Below are positions 8,442 to 16,364 of a DNA stretch of 64,000 bases, one piece after another. Source of the stretch: Gluconacetobacter johannae (lineage in GTDB: Bacteria > Pseudomonadota > Alphaproteobacteria > Acetobacterales > Acetobacteraceae); NCBI RefSeq assembly GCF_025994435.1, contig NZ_BAQK01000079.1:1-64000 (forward strand), read 5' to 3'. Each line of letters opens with the position of its first letter. Position 1 is the stretch's first letter. The position numbers and the translations under genes are program-made. The notes beneath the pieces were generated by a model. That model worked only from the letters and a program-made list of their open reading frames with translations. It was not told where the DNA came from and did not search any database.

Positions 8442-8869
8442 TGCGTGAGGGACGGATTCTGAAACTCGACCGGCAGGAATATGTCGTTTCGGACTGGGAC
8501 GGGGTGAACCGGGCGGGGTATGTGCCGCTGGACGACAAGATTCTGGTGCTGGCGGACATTCATGCTGACATCACCAGCGGCGCGGTGCAGTTGCCGGCCG
8601 AGTATGTCGAGCGGCAGACCCTGGCCGCCGAGCACGGCACCGTGATTGCCGTGGGGCCGGCGGCGTTTCGCTGGAACGACGACGGCACGCGGCAGTGGGA
8701 AGGGCGCATCCCCCGGCCGGGCGACCGGGTCTATTTCGAGCGCTATGCCGGGCAGTTGCTGAAGGGCGAGGACGGGCGGATGTACCGGCTGATGTCGCAA
8801 CGCTGCATCGCGGCGATCGGTGTCGGCGCGGAATCGGACAATGACGAGATGATGGAAGGGACGATCTGA
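8441..8869 (+). CDS. phage-encoded GroES-like (Cpn10) co-chaperonin
   Basis: 142 residues. The region from YVPLDDKILVLADIHADITS shows the Cpn10 pattern: an N-terminal strand PLDDKILV, a mobile-loop stretch, then HGTVIAVGPAAF, PGDRVYFERYAGQLL and a final YRLMSQRCIAAIG. It can be compared with bacterial GroES (PLxDRVLV, GxVVAVG, VGDxVLFxKYxGT) and functionally with T4 gp31. It probably caps the host GroEL chamber during folding of the large capsid or tail proteins. It sits just before the scaffold. The first possible codon is GTG 8438; ATG 8441 overlaps the preceding stop and is preferred. The fold call is from motif pattern, not a search. Confidence 0.68.
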   Translation: MREGRILKLDRQEYVVSDWDGVNRAGYVPLDDKILVLADIHADITSGAVQLPAEYVERQTLAAEHGTVIAVGPAAFRWNDDGTRQWEGRIPRPGDRVYFERYAGQLLKGEDGRMYRLMSQRCIAAIGVGAESDNDEMMEGTI

Positions 8870-9795
8870 TGTCGGATGTGCAGGACGAAGTGCCCGTCGT
8901 GGCCGATGCGGTGATGGAGGCCGGCGCGCCCGAGACGGCCGCGCCCGCAGTCCCCGAATCTGTGGCCTCTGAGCCGGTGGCTTCTGGGCCGGTGGCGCTG
9001 GATGTCGAGGCGCAGGCGCGGCGCATGGGCTGGGTGCCGCGCGAGGCGTTTCGCGGCGACCCGGCCAACTGGCGGCCGGCCGAGCAGTTTCTGGAGCGGG
9101 GCATGACCCTGTTGCCGGTGCTGCAACAGAATTACCGCACCCTGGACAGCCGCTATGGCGCGGTGCAGGCGGAACTGCGCGAGACGCGGCAGGCGCTGGT
9201 CGATTTGACCGAGCGCGCGCGCCGGGCGGACGAGCGGGCGCTGGGCCGGGCGATGAAGGAGATCGAATCCCGCAGGCAGCGGGCGGTGGCCGATGGCGAT
9301 ACCCGGGCCTTCGCCGTGGCGGAGCAGGAGTTGCAGGATCTGCGCGACAGTACGCCGCCCGTGCGGCCGGCCGCTCGGCCGGAGGCCGCCGGGGTGGGTG
9401 CGGGGGCCGGGGCGGTGCCGCCGGAAGTTGCGGCCTTCATGCAGGCGAATCCGTGGTTCGGCACCAATGAGGAGGCGCGGCAGGACGCGATTGCGATCCA
9501 CGCGGCGGTGGACCGGCAGCATCCGCGCCTGCCGCTGGCCGAACGGCTGGAGATGACCCGGCGCAAGGTGCGGCAGTTGCATCCCGCGCTGTTCGAGAAC
9601 GCGCGCCGGGTGGCGCCCGCCGCCGTCAGCCCCTCGCGCACCGAGGCGGCGCGGCCGGCCAACCCGCGCGGGTTCGACGCGCTGCCCGCCGAGGTGCGCC
9701 GGGAATTCGACCGCTATGCCCGCGCCCTGTCGGGCAAGGGGCAGCCGCTGACCCGCGAGGAATGGGCGGCCTATTACTGGGAGAACGAAGGATGA
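8869..9795 (+). CDS. phage scaffolding protein
   Basis: 308 residues, start overlapping the previous stop (TGATG). The N-terminus is acidic and Ala/Pro-rich. A long coiled-coil stretch covers about 85-165 (LETRQALVDLTERARRADER type), then a basic C-terminal part ends in REEWAAYYWENEG. Composition, length and position just upstream of the capsid gene are those of phage scaffolding proteins, which guide procapsid assembly and then leave. The assignment is from architecture and order; sequence identity of scaffolds is low. Confidence 0.65.
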   Translation: MSDVQDEVPVVADAVMEAGAPETAAPAVPESVASEPVASGPVALDVEAQARRMGWVPREAFRGDPANWRPAEQFLERGMTLLPVLQQNYRTLDSRYGAVQAELRETRQALVDLTERARRADERALGRAMKEIESRRQRAVADGDTRAFAVAEQELQDLRDSTPPVRPAARPEAAGVGAGAGAVPPEVAAFMQANPWFGTNEEARQDAIAIHAAVDRQHPRLPLAERLEMTRRKVRQLHPALFENARRVAPAAVSPSRTEAARPANPRGFDALPAEVRREFDRYARALSGKGQPLTREEWAAYYWENEG

Positions 9796-10265
9796 GCGAC
9801 GAACAGCGCCGGCGCGTGCCGGCCGAGGGCGCGCGGGTGCGCGCCGAGATGCCCGTGGAGGCGGCGGGGCGGCGGGGCCGGAACGTCCGCAAGCCGTTCG
9901 GTACGCGCGAGCAGAAACTGGCTTATCCCGACAGGGAGGGATACCATCGGCACTGGTTCAACGACGAACCCGGCCGCATCGCCCGCGCGCAGGATGCGGG
10001 CTATACCCAGGTGGATGACGACAGCGGCAAGCCCGTCAGCATGACCGTGGGCGTGGCGCGCGGCGGCGGGGCGCTGATTGCGTACTTGATGGAAATACCG
10101 ATGGAATGGTATCGGGAAGACATGGCGGCGCAGGAGGCCCAGCAGCAGGAACTGCTGGCCCAGATCAGGCAGGGCCGCGTGCCCGGCGGGCCGACCGGCG
10201 CCGACCGCAATGCCCAGTACGTGCCGCGCGATGTGGGAATCACTATCCGCGAGGAACGCCGCTGA
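9792..10265 (+). CDS. hypothetical phage head-region protein
   Basis: 157 residues, overlapping the scaffold stop by 4 nt. An Arg-rich N-terminus (NVRKPFGTREQKLAYP) is followed by GYHRHWFNDEPGRIARAQDAG, a pattern common in small proteins next to capsid genes of P22/T7-like phages. A helical, Gln-rich C-terminus follows. A role in the head is likely, but no specific function is recognised. It ends the block before REP copy B. Confidence 0.6.
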   Translation: MSDEQRRRVPAEGARVRAEMPVEAAGRRGRNVRKPFGTREQKLAYPDREGYHRHWFNDEPGRIARAQDAGYTQVDDDSGKPVSMTVGVARGGGALIAYLMEIPMEWYREDMAAQEAQQQELLAQIRQGRVPGGPTGADRNAQYVPRDVGITIREERR

Positions 10266-10322
10266 GGCAGGCGTGATCGGGGCCCAGGGATGGCCCTTCC
10301 CGATACAGGCAATGACGAAGAT

Positions 10323-10437
10323 CGGGCTTTGCCCGAACCCACCAGGGCCTGAGGCCCTGGACCCCGATCGTGGACAAACGACTGGGTTTCCAAAGGGCGA
10401 TGCCCTTTGGCGGGTTTCAGGGCGGAGCCCTGAGGCA
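10323..10437. repeat. REP-like repeat, copy B (complete four-hairpin unit)
   Basis: The most complete copy. Hairpin 1 is CGGGC-N3-GCCCG, hairpin 2 CCAGGGCC-N3-GGCCCTGG, hairpin 3 CCAAAGGGC-N3-GCCCTTTGG and hairpin 4 CAGGGC-N3-GCCCTG, ending GAGGCA. It lies between the scaffold block and the head-surface gene. The same unit recurs at 12101, 24418, 54437 and in part elsewhere. Confidence 0.9.
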
Positions 10438-10495
10438 CAGGCATAGACCTTGCGGCGCGCGCGCCGTTCCATCACTCGTGCAGGGGTCCTGCCAG

Positions 10496-11092
10496 ATGAA
10501 TTCGAATATTGCCAGCGGCCTTCGGCCGTTATCCTACATGTCCGGTGCGCCCTATAGTGGCGGCGTGCAGGTTTACTATGTGCCGGCCGGCAACCCGACG
10601 CCGCTGTTCATCGGCGACCCGCTGGTGGCGCTGGATGGTGTGGCCGATGCGAACGGCGTGCCGGGGGTGGGCATCGCCACCGCCGGGGGTTCCGGCGTCA
10701 TCACCGGGGTGATGCAGGGCGTGGCCAACAATGCCGGCGAGCTGGTGCTGCCGGTGGTGCAGAACCAGGCGCCGTACCTGCCGGCGGGGCAGGCGGCGTA
10801 TGTCTATGTCGCCGACGATCCGAACCTTGTGTTCGCGGTGCAGGAAGATTCGGTCGGCGGGGCGCTGGCGGCCGGTGCGGTGTCGAAGAACGCCGACCTG
10901 GTGGCCGGGGCGGGTTCGACGGTCAACGGGTTTTCCGGCTGGCAGTTGCAGTCGGCCAGCGTGGGCACCACGGCGACGTTGCAGGTGCGGATTCTGCGGG
11001 CGTACCAGTCGATCGACAATGCCGTCGGGGCGAACGCGAAATGGCTGGTGCGGATCAACCTGCATTCGATCACCAGCCCGACCGGGATCTGA
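10496..11092 (+). CDS. probable capsid decoration or head protein
   Basis: 198 residues from ATG 10496; the frame is open upstream through the REP unit, which is not part of the gene. It is rich in Gly/Ala/Val with many beta-prone stretches (VQVYYVPAGNPTPLFIGDPL, LVLPVVQNQAPYLP) and has almost no charge. Such proteins directly upstream of the major capsid gene are usually head-decoration or stabilising proteins. That role is inferred from order and composition. Confidence 0.6.
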   Translation: MNSNIASGLRPLSYMSGAPYSGGVQVYYVPAGNPTPLFIGDPLVALDGVADANGVPGVGIATAGGSGVITGVMQGVANNAGELVLPVVQNQAPYLPAGQAAYVYVADDPNLVFAVQEDSVGGALAAGAVSKNADLVAGAGSTVNGFSGWQLQSASVGTTATLQVRILRAYQSIDNAVGANAKWLVRINLHSITSPTGI

Positions 11093-11188
11093 CGCGGTGG
11101 GCCTTCGGCGTGGTCCGGGGGCGCTGCGATCGTGAAAAACATCGAGCGGGCCGTGCGGTTTTGTCGCGCGGGCTGAGGAGCGATTTCA

Positions 11189-12097
11189 ATGGCCGTTATT
11201 ACGACTGGCGCGCATCCCAAGGCGTTGTGGCCGGGGATCAAGGCGTGGTGGGGACGCAGCTACGACGAGCATCGCGTCGAATATCTGGATCTGTTCGACA
11301 AGCAGACGTCGGACAAGGCGTATGAGGAGGAGGTCGAGATCACCGGCTTCGGCCTGGCGCCGGTCAAGCCGCAGGGCCAGCAGATCTATTACGATGTCGA
11401 GGCGCAGGGGTCGGTCAGCCGCTTCACGCATGTGGCCTATGCCCTGGGCTATGTCGTGACGTATGAGGAACTGCGCGACAACCTGTATGAGGTGGTATCC
11501 AAGCGCCGGGCGGCGCAGCTTGCGTTTTCCATGCGCCAGACCAAGGAAAACGTGCTGGCCGGCATTTATAACATGGCGTTCTCGGCCGCCGCCCCCGGTG
11601 GCGACGGGGTGTCGCTGGTTTCGAACCTGCATCCGACGCTGTCGGGCGCGCAGTCGAACCTGCTGGCCACGGCGGCCGATCTGTCGGAGGCGGCGGTCGA
11701 GGACCTGACGGTGCAGATCATGCAGTGTCAGAACAACCGGGGCATGCGGATCTCGGCGTTGCCGCGCACGCTGAACGTGCCGTCGGCGCTGTGGTTCGAG
11801 GCCAACCGGATCTGCAATTCGGTGTTGCAGAATGACACGGCGAACAATGCCGTCAACGTGCTACGTGCGACGAATGCGTTCCCCGAAGGCATCAAGCTGA
11901 ACCATTACTTCACCAGCCAGACGGCGTGGTTCATCCGGACCAACGTGCCCAATTCGCTGACCTATTTCGAGCGCGATCCGATCTCGTTCGATCAGGACAA
12001 CGATTTCGACACCCGCAACGCCAAGGCCGCCTGCTACGAGCGGTATTCGGGATATTGGGCGGACTGGCGGGGGCTGTACGGCACGCCGGGGGTTTAA
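11189..12097 (+). CDS. phage major capsid protein (HK97-fold, Mu gpT-like)
   Basis: 302 residues with ribosome-binding site GAGGAG before ATG 11189. Its N-terminus HPKALWPGIKAWWGRSYDEH, the region FTHVAYALGYVVTYEELRDN and VVSKRRAAQLAFSMRQTKEN are typical of phage coat proteins of the Mu gpT-like type. It sits after scaffold and is flanked on both sides by REP units. The fold assignment is from pattern. Confidence 0.85.
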   Translation: MAVITTGAHPKALWPGIKAWWGRSYDEHRVEYLDLFDKQTSDKAYEEEVEITGFGLAPVKPQGQQIYYDVEAQGSVSRFTHVAYALGYVVTYEELRDNLYEVVSKRRAAQLAFSMRQTKENVLAGIYNMAFSAAAPGGDGVSLVSNLHPTLSGAQSNLLATAADLSEAAVEDLTVQIMQCQNNRGMRISALPRTLNVPSALWFEANRICNSVLQNDTANNAVNVLRATNAFPEGIKLNHYFTSQTAWFIRTNVPNSLTYFERDPISFDQDNDFDTRNAKAACYERYSGYWADWRGLYGTPGV

Positions 12098-12100
12098 GGC

Positions 12101-12192
12101 CGGGCTTTGCCCGAACCCACCAGGGCACGGATCGACGACTGGGTTTCCAAAGGGCGCCGCCCTTTGGCGGGTTTCAGGGCGGAGCCCTGAGG
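12101..12192. repeat. REP-like repeat, copy C (hairpin 2 truncated)
   Basis: Begins 4 bp after the capsid stop: hairpin 1 CGGGC-N3-GCCCG, a shortened hairpin 2, then complete hairpins 3 and 4. A stable structure directly after the most highly expressed phage gene could protect the 3' end or reduce read-through. Confidence 0.85.
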
Positions 12193-12218
12193 TCTTCCGA
12201 AAAACAATGGAGAATACG

Positions 12219-12416
12219 ATGAACGTTAAAAAGAACGGAACCAAGCCCGCTGGCGTGCCGGCGGACGGGCGCGTGACGGGGATGCAGATCCATCACCATC
12301 ATCACTATCACGCGCCGGCCAAGGCGCCGGCGGTGACGTCGCCGCGTGCCGTGCCGGCCGTCGCGCGGGGCAAGGCGGCCCCCGCCGGCGCGCGCAAGGG
12401 CGGCCGGCGGGCCTGA
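12219..12416 (+). CDS. small basic phage protein with natural His cluster
   Basis: 65 residues from ATG 12219, with GGAG 7 bp upstream; ATG 12207 in the same frame is an alternative. It contains IHHHHHYH and a basic, Ala/Pro-rich tail ending GARKGGRRA. The sequence is natural, with mixed His codons, and could bind metal. Function unknown. It sits between the capsid gene and a strong hairpin. Confidence 0.5.
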   Translation: MNVKKNGTKPAGVPADGRVTGMQIHHHHHYHAPAKAPAVTSPRAVPAVARGKAAPAGARKGGRRA

Positions 12417-12426
12417 GGGCAGGCCC

Positions 12427-12456
12427 GGTCCCGACCCGGTGCGCCGGGTCGGGACC
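12427..12456. terminator. strong perfect hairpin after the capsid block
   Basis: Arms GGTCCCGACCCGG (12427-12439) and CCGGGTCGGGACC (12444-12456) pair perfectly over 13 bp with a 4-base loop, 11 bp after the stop of the His-cluster gene. No U-tract follows, so it may be a pause, processing or mRNA-stability element rather than a true terminator. Confidence 0.55.
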
Positions 12457-12472
12457 CTGACGGAAGGAGGGC

Positions 12473-12883
12473 ATGGTGGCGGATGTGATGATGTCGCAGG
12501 TGTTGGCGAACGGGCCGCGCAACCTGGTCGTCAAGCTGACGGATGTCAGCGACGGGACGGGGCTGGCGGCCGTCAAGGTGGTTGACGCGCAGTCCGTCGC
12601 CTTTTCGGTCGGGGGGCAGGCGCCGGGGGTGCATCTGAAGGTGCGGCGCATCGCCTATGACGTGCATGGCATGGTGGTGCGCCTGCAATGGGAGGCGGCC
12701 GAGCCGGTGGACCTGGCGACGCTGTCGGGCTTCGGTCATCTGGATTTCCGGCGGTTGCAGGGCATTGCGAACCCGAAGGCGCCGGGGGCCACGGGGTCGA
12801 TCCTGCTGAGCACCATCGGGGCGGCGGCGGGCAGCGCGTTCACCCTGGATCTGGAAATGGTCAAGGGTGTTCCGCAGGCGTGA
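12473..12883 (+). CDS. hypothetical phage structural protein
   Basis: 136 residues from ATG 12473, with GGAGG upstream. Beta-rich, with RNLVVKLTDVSDGTGLAAVK and a C-terminal AGSAFTLDLEMVKG. The first structural gene after the capsid block and hairpin. No named family is recognised; a head-tail or virion-associated role is inferred from position. Confidence 0.6.
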   Translation: MVADVMMSQVLANGPRNLVVKLTDVSDGTGLAAVKVVDAQSVAFSVGGQAPGVHLKVRRIAYDVHGMVVRLQWEAAEPVDLATLSGFGHLDFRRLQGIANPKAPGATGSILLSTIGAAAGSAFTLDLEMVKGVPQA

Positions 12884-12893
12884 GGGGACGGCC

Positions 12894-13448
12894 ATGACCG
12901 AGGCCTGGTTCTACAACCCCGGCGACCATTATGTGCTGGACGATCTGTCGGGCTTCAAGGTCCGGCGGTCGAAGGCGCGGACCATCCCCGGCGGCCAGAC
13001 CGGCCAGGCGGTGGTGGACCGCAGGCGGTGGGAGGCGCAGCAGCCGCAGGATTTCGTGCGTGGCGTTGCGGACGACCAGACCGTGGATATCGCCCGGCCG
13101 CGCCAGCGGGATTGCTTTACGGTCGTGGGCACGGTCGTGACGGGGGCGGCCGGCGTCGGTGCGAACGGGGTGCCGGTGGCCGGCACGTTCGGGTTTTCGG
13201 TCGGCGACCGGATTCAGATCATGCTGGATCGGGGCGAGAATTTCGTGACGGACATCGTTGCGATCTCGGGCGCGGTGCTGACGATTTCGCCGGCGCTGCC
13301 GGGCGCGGTCGGCGGTCTGGGCGACCTGGCGGGGAACATGGTTCTTCAGCTTCCGCGGGTGAGGGCGGCCGCGTCGTTCGTCACCGAAAATGGCGCGGCG
13401 CTGGCGACGGAGGAAGGGCGGCTTCTGGTGCGGGAGGCATCGTCATGA
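12894..13448 (+). CDS. hypothetical phage virion protein
   Basis: 184 residues. An N-terminal MTEAWFYNPGDHYVLDDLSG is followed by a Gly/Val-rich beta region (VAGTFGFSVGDRIQIMLDRG). The stop overlaps the next start. It is likely structural because of its place among tail and head-completion genes. No specific function recognised. Confidence 0.6.
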   Translation: MTEAWFYNPGDHYVLDDLSGFKVRRSKARTIPGGQTGQAVVDRRRWEAQQPQDFVRGVADDQTVDIARPRQRDCFTVVGTVVTGAAGVGANGVPVAGTFGFSVGDRIQIMLDRGENFVTDIVAISGAVLTISPALPGAVGGLGDLAGNMVLQLPRVRAAASFVTENGAALATEEGRLLVREASS

Positions 13449-13915
13449 CGCAGGTTTCGATATCGCAGTTGCCCGACGGCGCGACGGTGCAGGGCAGCGA
13501 CCTGCTGCTGGTCTCGCGCCCGGCCGGGGCGGGGTGGGCCAGTTTCCGGGCGAATATCTCGTATTTTCTGGGGTGGCTGGTCGGGCAGGACGTCGTGGTG
13601 CGGTCGTTGGCCGGCGATATTTCGGCCGCCAGCCTGTCCGCGACGATGACGGGCGGGCAGGCGGCGACGGCGATCGCGGCCGGCGCGGCGCAGGCGGCGG
13701 CGGCCGTGCCGAAGGCCAGCGTCGGCGCGGCGAACGGGGTGGCGGCGCTGGATGCCAGGGGCGGCCTTGTTTTGAACGCCGGGTCCGTCATGCATGTGGA
13801 TGGGGCCGGCAATCTGATTCTCGATGTTCCGCTGCCGACCTCGGACCCCGGCGTGGCGAACGCCGTGTGGACGCAGGGCGGCGTGCTTCTTCTTTCGCAG
13901 GGCCCGGCATCATGA
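13445..13915 (+). CDS. phage tail-associated low-complexity protein
   Basis: 156 residues, 4-nt overlap with the previous gene. The N-terminus MTQVSISQLPDGATVQGSDL followed by LLVSRP is a motif common at the start of phage tail and fibre proteins. The rest is Ala/Gly-rich (TGGQAATAIAAGAAQAAAAV), then a short beta region. It overlaps the signal-peptide-bearing fibre gene after it and may be a fibre adaptor. Confidence 0.55.
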   Translation: MTQVSISQLPDGATVQGSDLLLVSRPAGAGWASFRANISYFLGWLVGQDVVVRSLAGDISAASLSATMTGGQAATAIAAGAAQAAAAVPKASVGAANGVAALDARGGLVLNAGSVMHVDGAGNLILDVPLPTSDPGVANAVWTQGGVLLLSQGPAS

Positions 13916-15102
13916 AAATGCGCGCTGTTATCGTCGGTCTTTCGCTGTGGGCGCCCGCCCCGGCCGTGGCGCAATATGCGCCGTTCCACCCGCCCGGCGG
14001 CCTGGCCCCGGCGACGACGGTCGGCGGCCAGACGCTGGCGCAGATGCAGGCGGCGACGAGCGCCGCGCAGGCCATGGCGTCGGCCGCCGTTCCCGCGGTG
14101 ACGATCGGGCAGGACGGTGGGGTGGCGGGCCTGGATTCAGGGGGCCGGGTGATGGCGCCCGTGGGCGGCGACGTGACGGGGGCGGCGGTGACGCCGGCCG
14201 GCGGGGCGGCGACCACGGTGGGGGCCTATCTGGGCACGCTGGCGACCACTGCGGACCTGTCGGCCTACCTGACCGCGACGGCGGCGGCGCAGATGTATGC
14301 GACGCAAGGCGCATTGGCGGCCACGACGGCAACGGCGAACGCGGCCGTTCCCGTGCTGGAGATCGGGCAACCCTCGGGCGTGGCGGGGCTGGATGCGTCG
14401 GGCCAGGTCACCGCGCCGGTCGTGGGCGACGTGACGAACGCGGTGGCGACACCGGCCGGGGGCGCGCAGGTGACGATCGGCGCGGTGCTGGCGTCGTACG
14501 CCGCGCAGGCCGGGCTGGTGGCCGAGACGTCGCGGGCCGAGGGCGCCGAGGCGACGTTGCAGGGCAATATCGCGGCCGAGGCGACGACGCGGGCGGACGC
14601 GGATACGCAGTTGATGCCGATCGCCGGAGGAGCGTTTACCGGGAACGTCGCGCTTTCTTACATCGGGAGTCCGGCCGAATTCAAAATCGGCATGCAAAAC
14701 ACGGCCGCCCGATTCAGAGAGAGAGATGACATCAATAATTTTAGTATTACGACCAACATAAATCTGAATGGTGACCAGGATGACACCAGTATGTCTTCCT
14801 GGGAAATGGCAATGGGGTACGGGGTTGCCAATGACAGCTTTCGCGTGGGCAGGATCCCCCCGGGATCAACATCAAGCGGCAGGCTTCCGGTACTTCTGAA
14901 CCTGGATCATGCAGGAAACCTGAAGCTGGCAGGTGTGGCGCAGACAGCCGGCTATACGGTCTCGACGCTGCCGGGCGGCTCGGCCGGGATGCGGGCTTAC
15001 GTGACGGATGCCGCTTCATGCCCGTTCATGGGCACGCTCTCCGGAGGCGGTTCGACGGTGTGTCCGGTCTTCCATAACGGCTCGGCGTGGGTCGCGGAAT
15101 GA
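13912..15102 (+). CDS. tail-fibre-like protein with Sec signal peptide
   Basis: 396 residues. Residues 1-21 (MKMRAVIVGLSLWAPAPAVA then Q) form a typical Sec signal peptide, unusual for a virion protein. Two repeats of the type VPAVTIGQDGGVAGLDSGGR and VPVLEIGQPSGVAGLDASGQ give a fibre-like shaft. From about residue 245 the DNA becomes clearly more AT-rich (about 14,650-14,940), with a different module (FSITTNINLNGDQDDTS). The C-terminal GSAGMRAYVTDAASCPFMGT and a late Cys are typical of tail-protein tips. It is probably a host-range fibre with an exchanged tip module. Confidence 0.65.
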   Translation: MKMRAVIVGLSLWAPAPAVAQYAPFHPPGGLAPATTVGGQTLAQMQAATSAAQAMASAAVPAVTIGQDGGVAGLDSGGRVMAPVGGDVTGAAVTPAGGAATTVGAYLGTLATTADLSAYLTATAAAQMYATQGALAATTATANAAVPVLEIGQPSGVAGLDASGQVTAPVVGDVTNAVATPAGGAQVTIGAVLASYAAQAGLVAETSRAEGAEATLQGNIAAEATTRADADTQLMPIAGGAFTGNVALSYIGSPAEFKIGMQNTAARFRERDDINNFSITTNINLNGDQDDTSMSSWEMAMGYGVANDSFRVGRIPPGSTSSGRLPVLLNLDHAGNLKLAGVAQTAGYTVSTLPGGSAGMRAYVTDAASCPFMGTLSGGGSTVCPVFHNGSAWVAE

Positions 15103-15141
15103 TATCGACGGTCCCGGCCCTGCCGTGACGCATTGAGGATC

Positions 15142-15387
15142 ATGGATATGACCAATTACATCCTTTATCGGACAGCGAATTACATCGTGCAGCCGCCGTC
15201 CTATACCGACCCGATCACGGGCAGGGCCGTCACGCCGCCGCCGTTCGTGGCGGACCCTGCCGGACGCGTCATCCTGACGCAGCAGATCGGCGACGCGTCG
15301 TCGGTGGCGGTGCCGGCCGGCTTCGCGCTGGCGGCGGACCCGGCCGGGCACTATCCGGTGGGCAGCCTCTATCCGGTGCCGGCATGA
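15142..15387 (+). CDS. small tail-region phage protein
   Basis: 81 residues from ATG 15142; ATG 15148 is an alternative. It begins MDMTNYILYRTANYIVQPPS and is Pro/Val-rich, with no membrane segment. The stop overlaps the gp4-like gene start by 4 nt. It may assist the preceding fibre. No family recognised. Confidence 0.5.
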   Translation: MDMTNYILYRTANYIVQPPSYTDPITGRAVTPPPFVADPAGRVILTQQIGDASSVAVPAGFALAADPAGHYPVGSLYPVPA

Positions 15388-16358
15388 GCACCAGCGGGAT
15401 CGCGGGCTGGAACCCGAGCACGTCGAGCATCATTCGCGGCGCGCTGCGGCTGCTCTCGGCCATCGCGCAGGGCGAGACGCCCGGCGACGGGGAATACCAG
15501 GAGGCGCTGGATGCGCTGAACGGCATGGTCAAGACCTGGCAGGCCTCGGGCATCCATGTGTGGGCCGAGGAGGACTGCACGCTGTTCCTGCAGCCGGGAC
15601 AGGTGCGGTATCTGCTTGGCACGGGCGCGACGGATGCCGCGACGATCAGCAGCCAGTGGGTGCAAGGCTGGCTGACGGCAACGGCCGTCGGCGGCGCGGC
15701 GCAGATCGGCGCCGCATCGGTCGCCGCGATTGCGGCCGGCGACCGGATCGGCATCTGGCTGGATGCTGGAACGATTTTCTGGACCGGCGTGGTGGCCGTG
15801 GTGGGGGACAGTGTGTCGCTGGCCGCGCCGCTGCCGTCACAGGCGTCGTCGGGCGCGCAACTGGTGGCCTATGCCACGCCCCTGGTGCGGCCGCTGCGGG
15901 TGCCCGGCGCGCGGCGATACCAGTTCGCGCCGCCCGGCGGCCAGGCGATCGAAGTCCCGGTCGTGCCGATGTCGCGGCTGGATTACGCCAACGTGCCGAA
16001 CAAGACGACGCCGGGAACGGTGACGCAGTTTTTCTACGATCCGCAGCTTGGGGCGGGTGTGATGCATGTATGGCCCGCGCCCTCGGACAGCCGGAGCGCG
16101 CTGGCCTTTACCGCGCAGCGTCCGTTGCAGGATTTCACCAGCCAGGCGGATACCGCCGACCTGCCGCAGGAGTGGATTTCGGTGCTGCGCTACAATCTGG
16201 CGCGGGAGATGGCGCCGGAATATGACTGCCCGCCGCAGCGCTTTGCGATGATCGCGGCGCTGGCGGCCGAGAAGCTGGCGCTGGCGCAGGCGTGGGACCG
16301 GGAACCGCAATCGGTGCTGTTCGGCGCGGGCGCGGGCCCGGCCGGGCGGTCGGGGTAG
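15384..16358 (+). CDS. P22 gp4-like head-completion (tail accessory) protein
   Basis: 324 residues. The N-terminal region SSIIRGALRLLSAIAQGETP followed by EYQEALDALNGMVKTWQASG is the hallmark of the gp4-like packaged-DNA-stabilisation family, which docks on the portal ring and starts tail assembly. The protein is longer than P22 gp4 (about 166) because of a beta-rich middle. The next gene encodes a gp10-like protein, giving the P22 order gp4-gp10. Confidence 0.75.
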   Translation: MSTSGIAGWNPSTSSIIRGALRLLSAIAQGETPGDGEYQEALDALNGMVKTWQASGIHVWAEEDCTLFLQPGQVRYLLGTGATDAATISSQWVQGWLTATAVGGAAQIGAASVAAIAAGDRIGIWLDAGTIFWTGVVAVVGDSVSLAAPLPSQASSGAQLVAYATPLVRPLRVPGARRYQFAPPGGQAIEVPVVPMSRLDYANVPNKTTPGTVTQFFYDPQLGAGVMHVWPAPSDSRSALAFTAQRPLQDFTSQADTADLPQEWISVLRYNLAREMAPEYDCPPQRFAMIAALAAEKLALAQAWDREPQSVLFGAGAGPAGRSG

Positions 16359-16364
16359 GGCGTC

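Noticed and set aside
12294..12317. His cluster as a cloning tag
   Set aside because: It lies inside a natural small phage gene with mixed His codons, interrupted by Tyr, and no vector sequence surrounds it.
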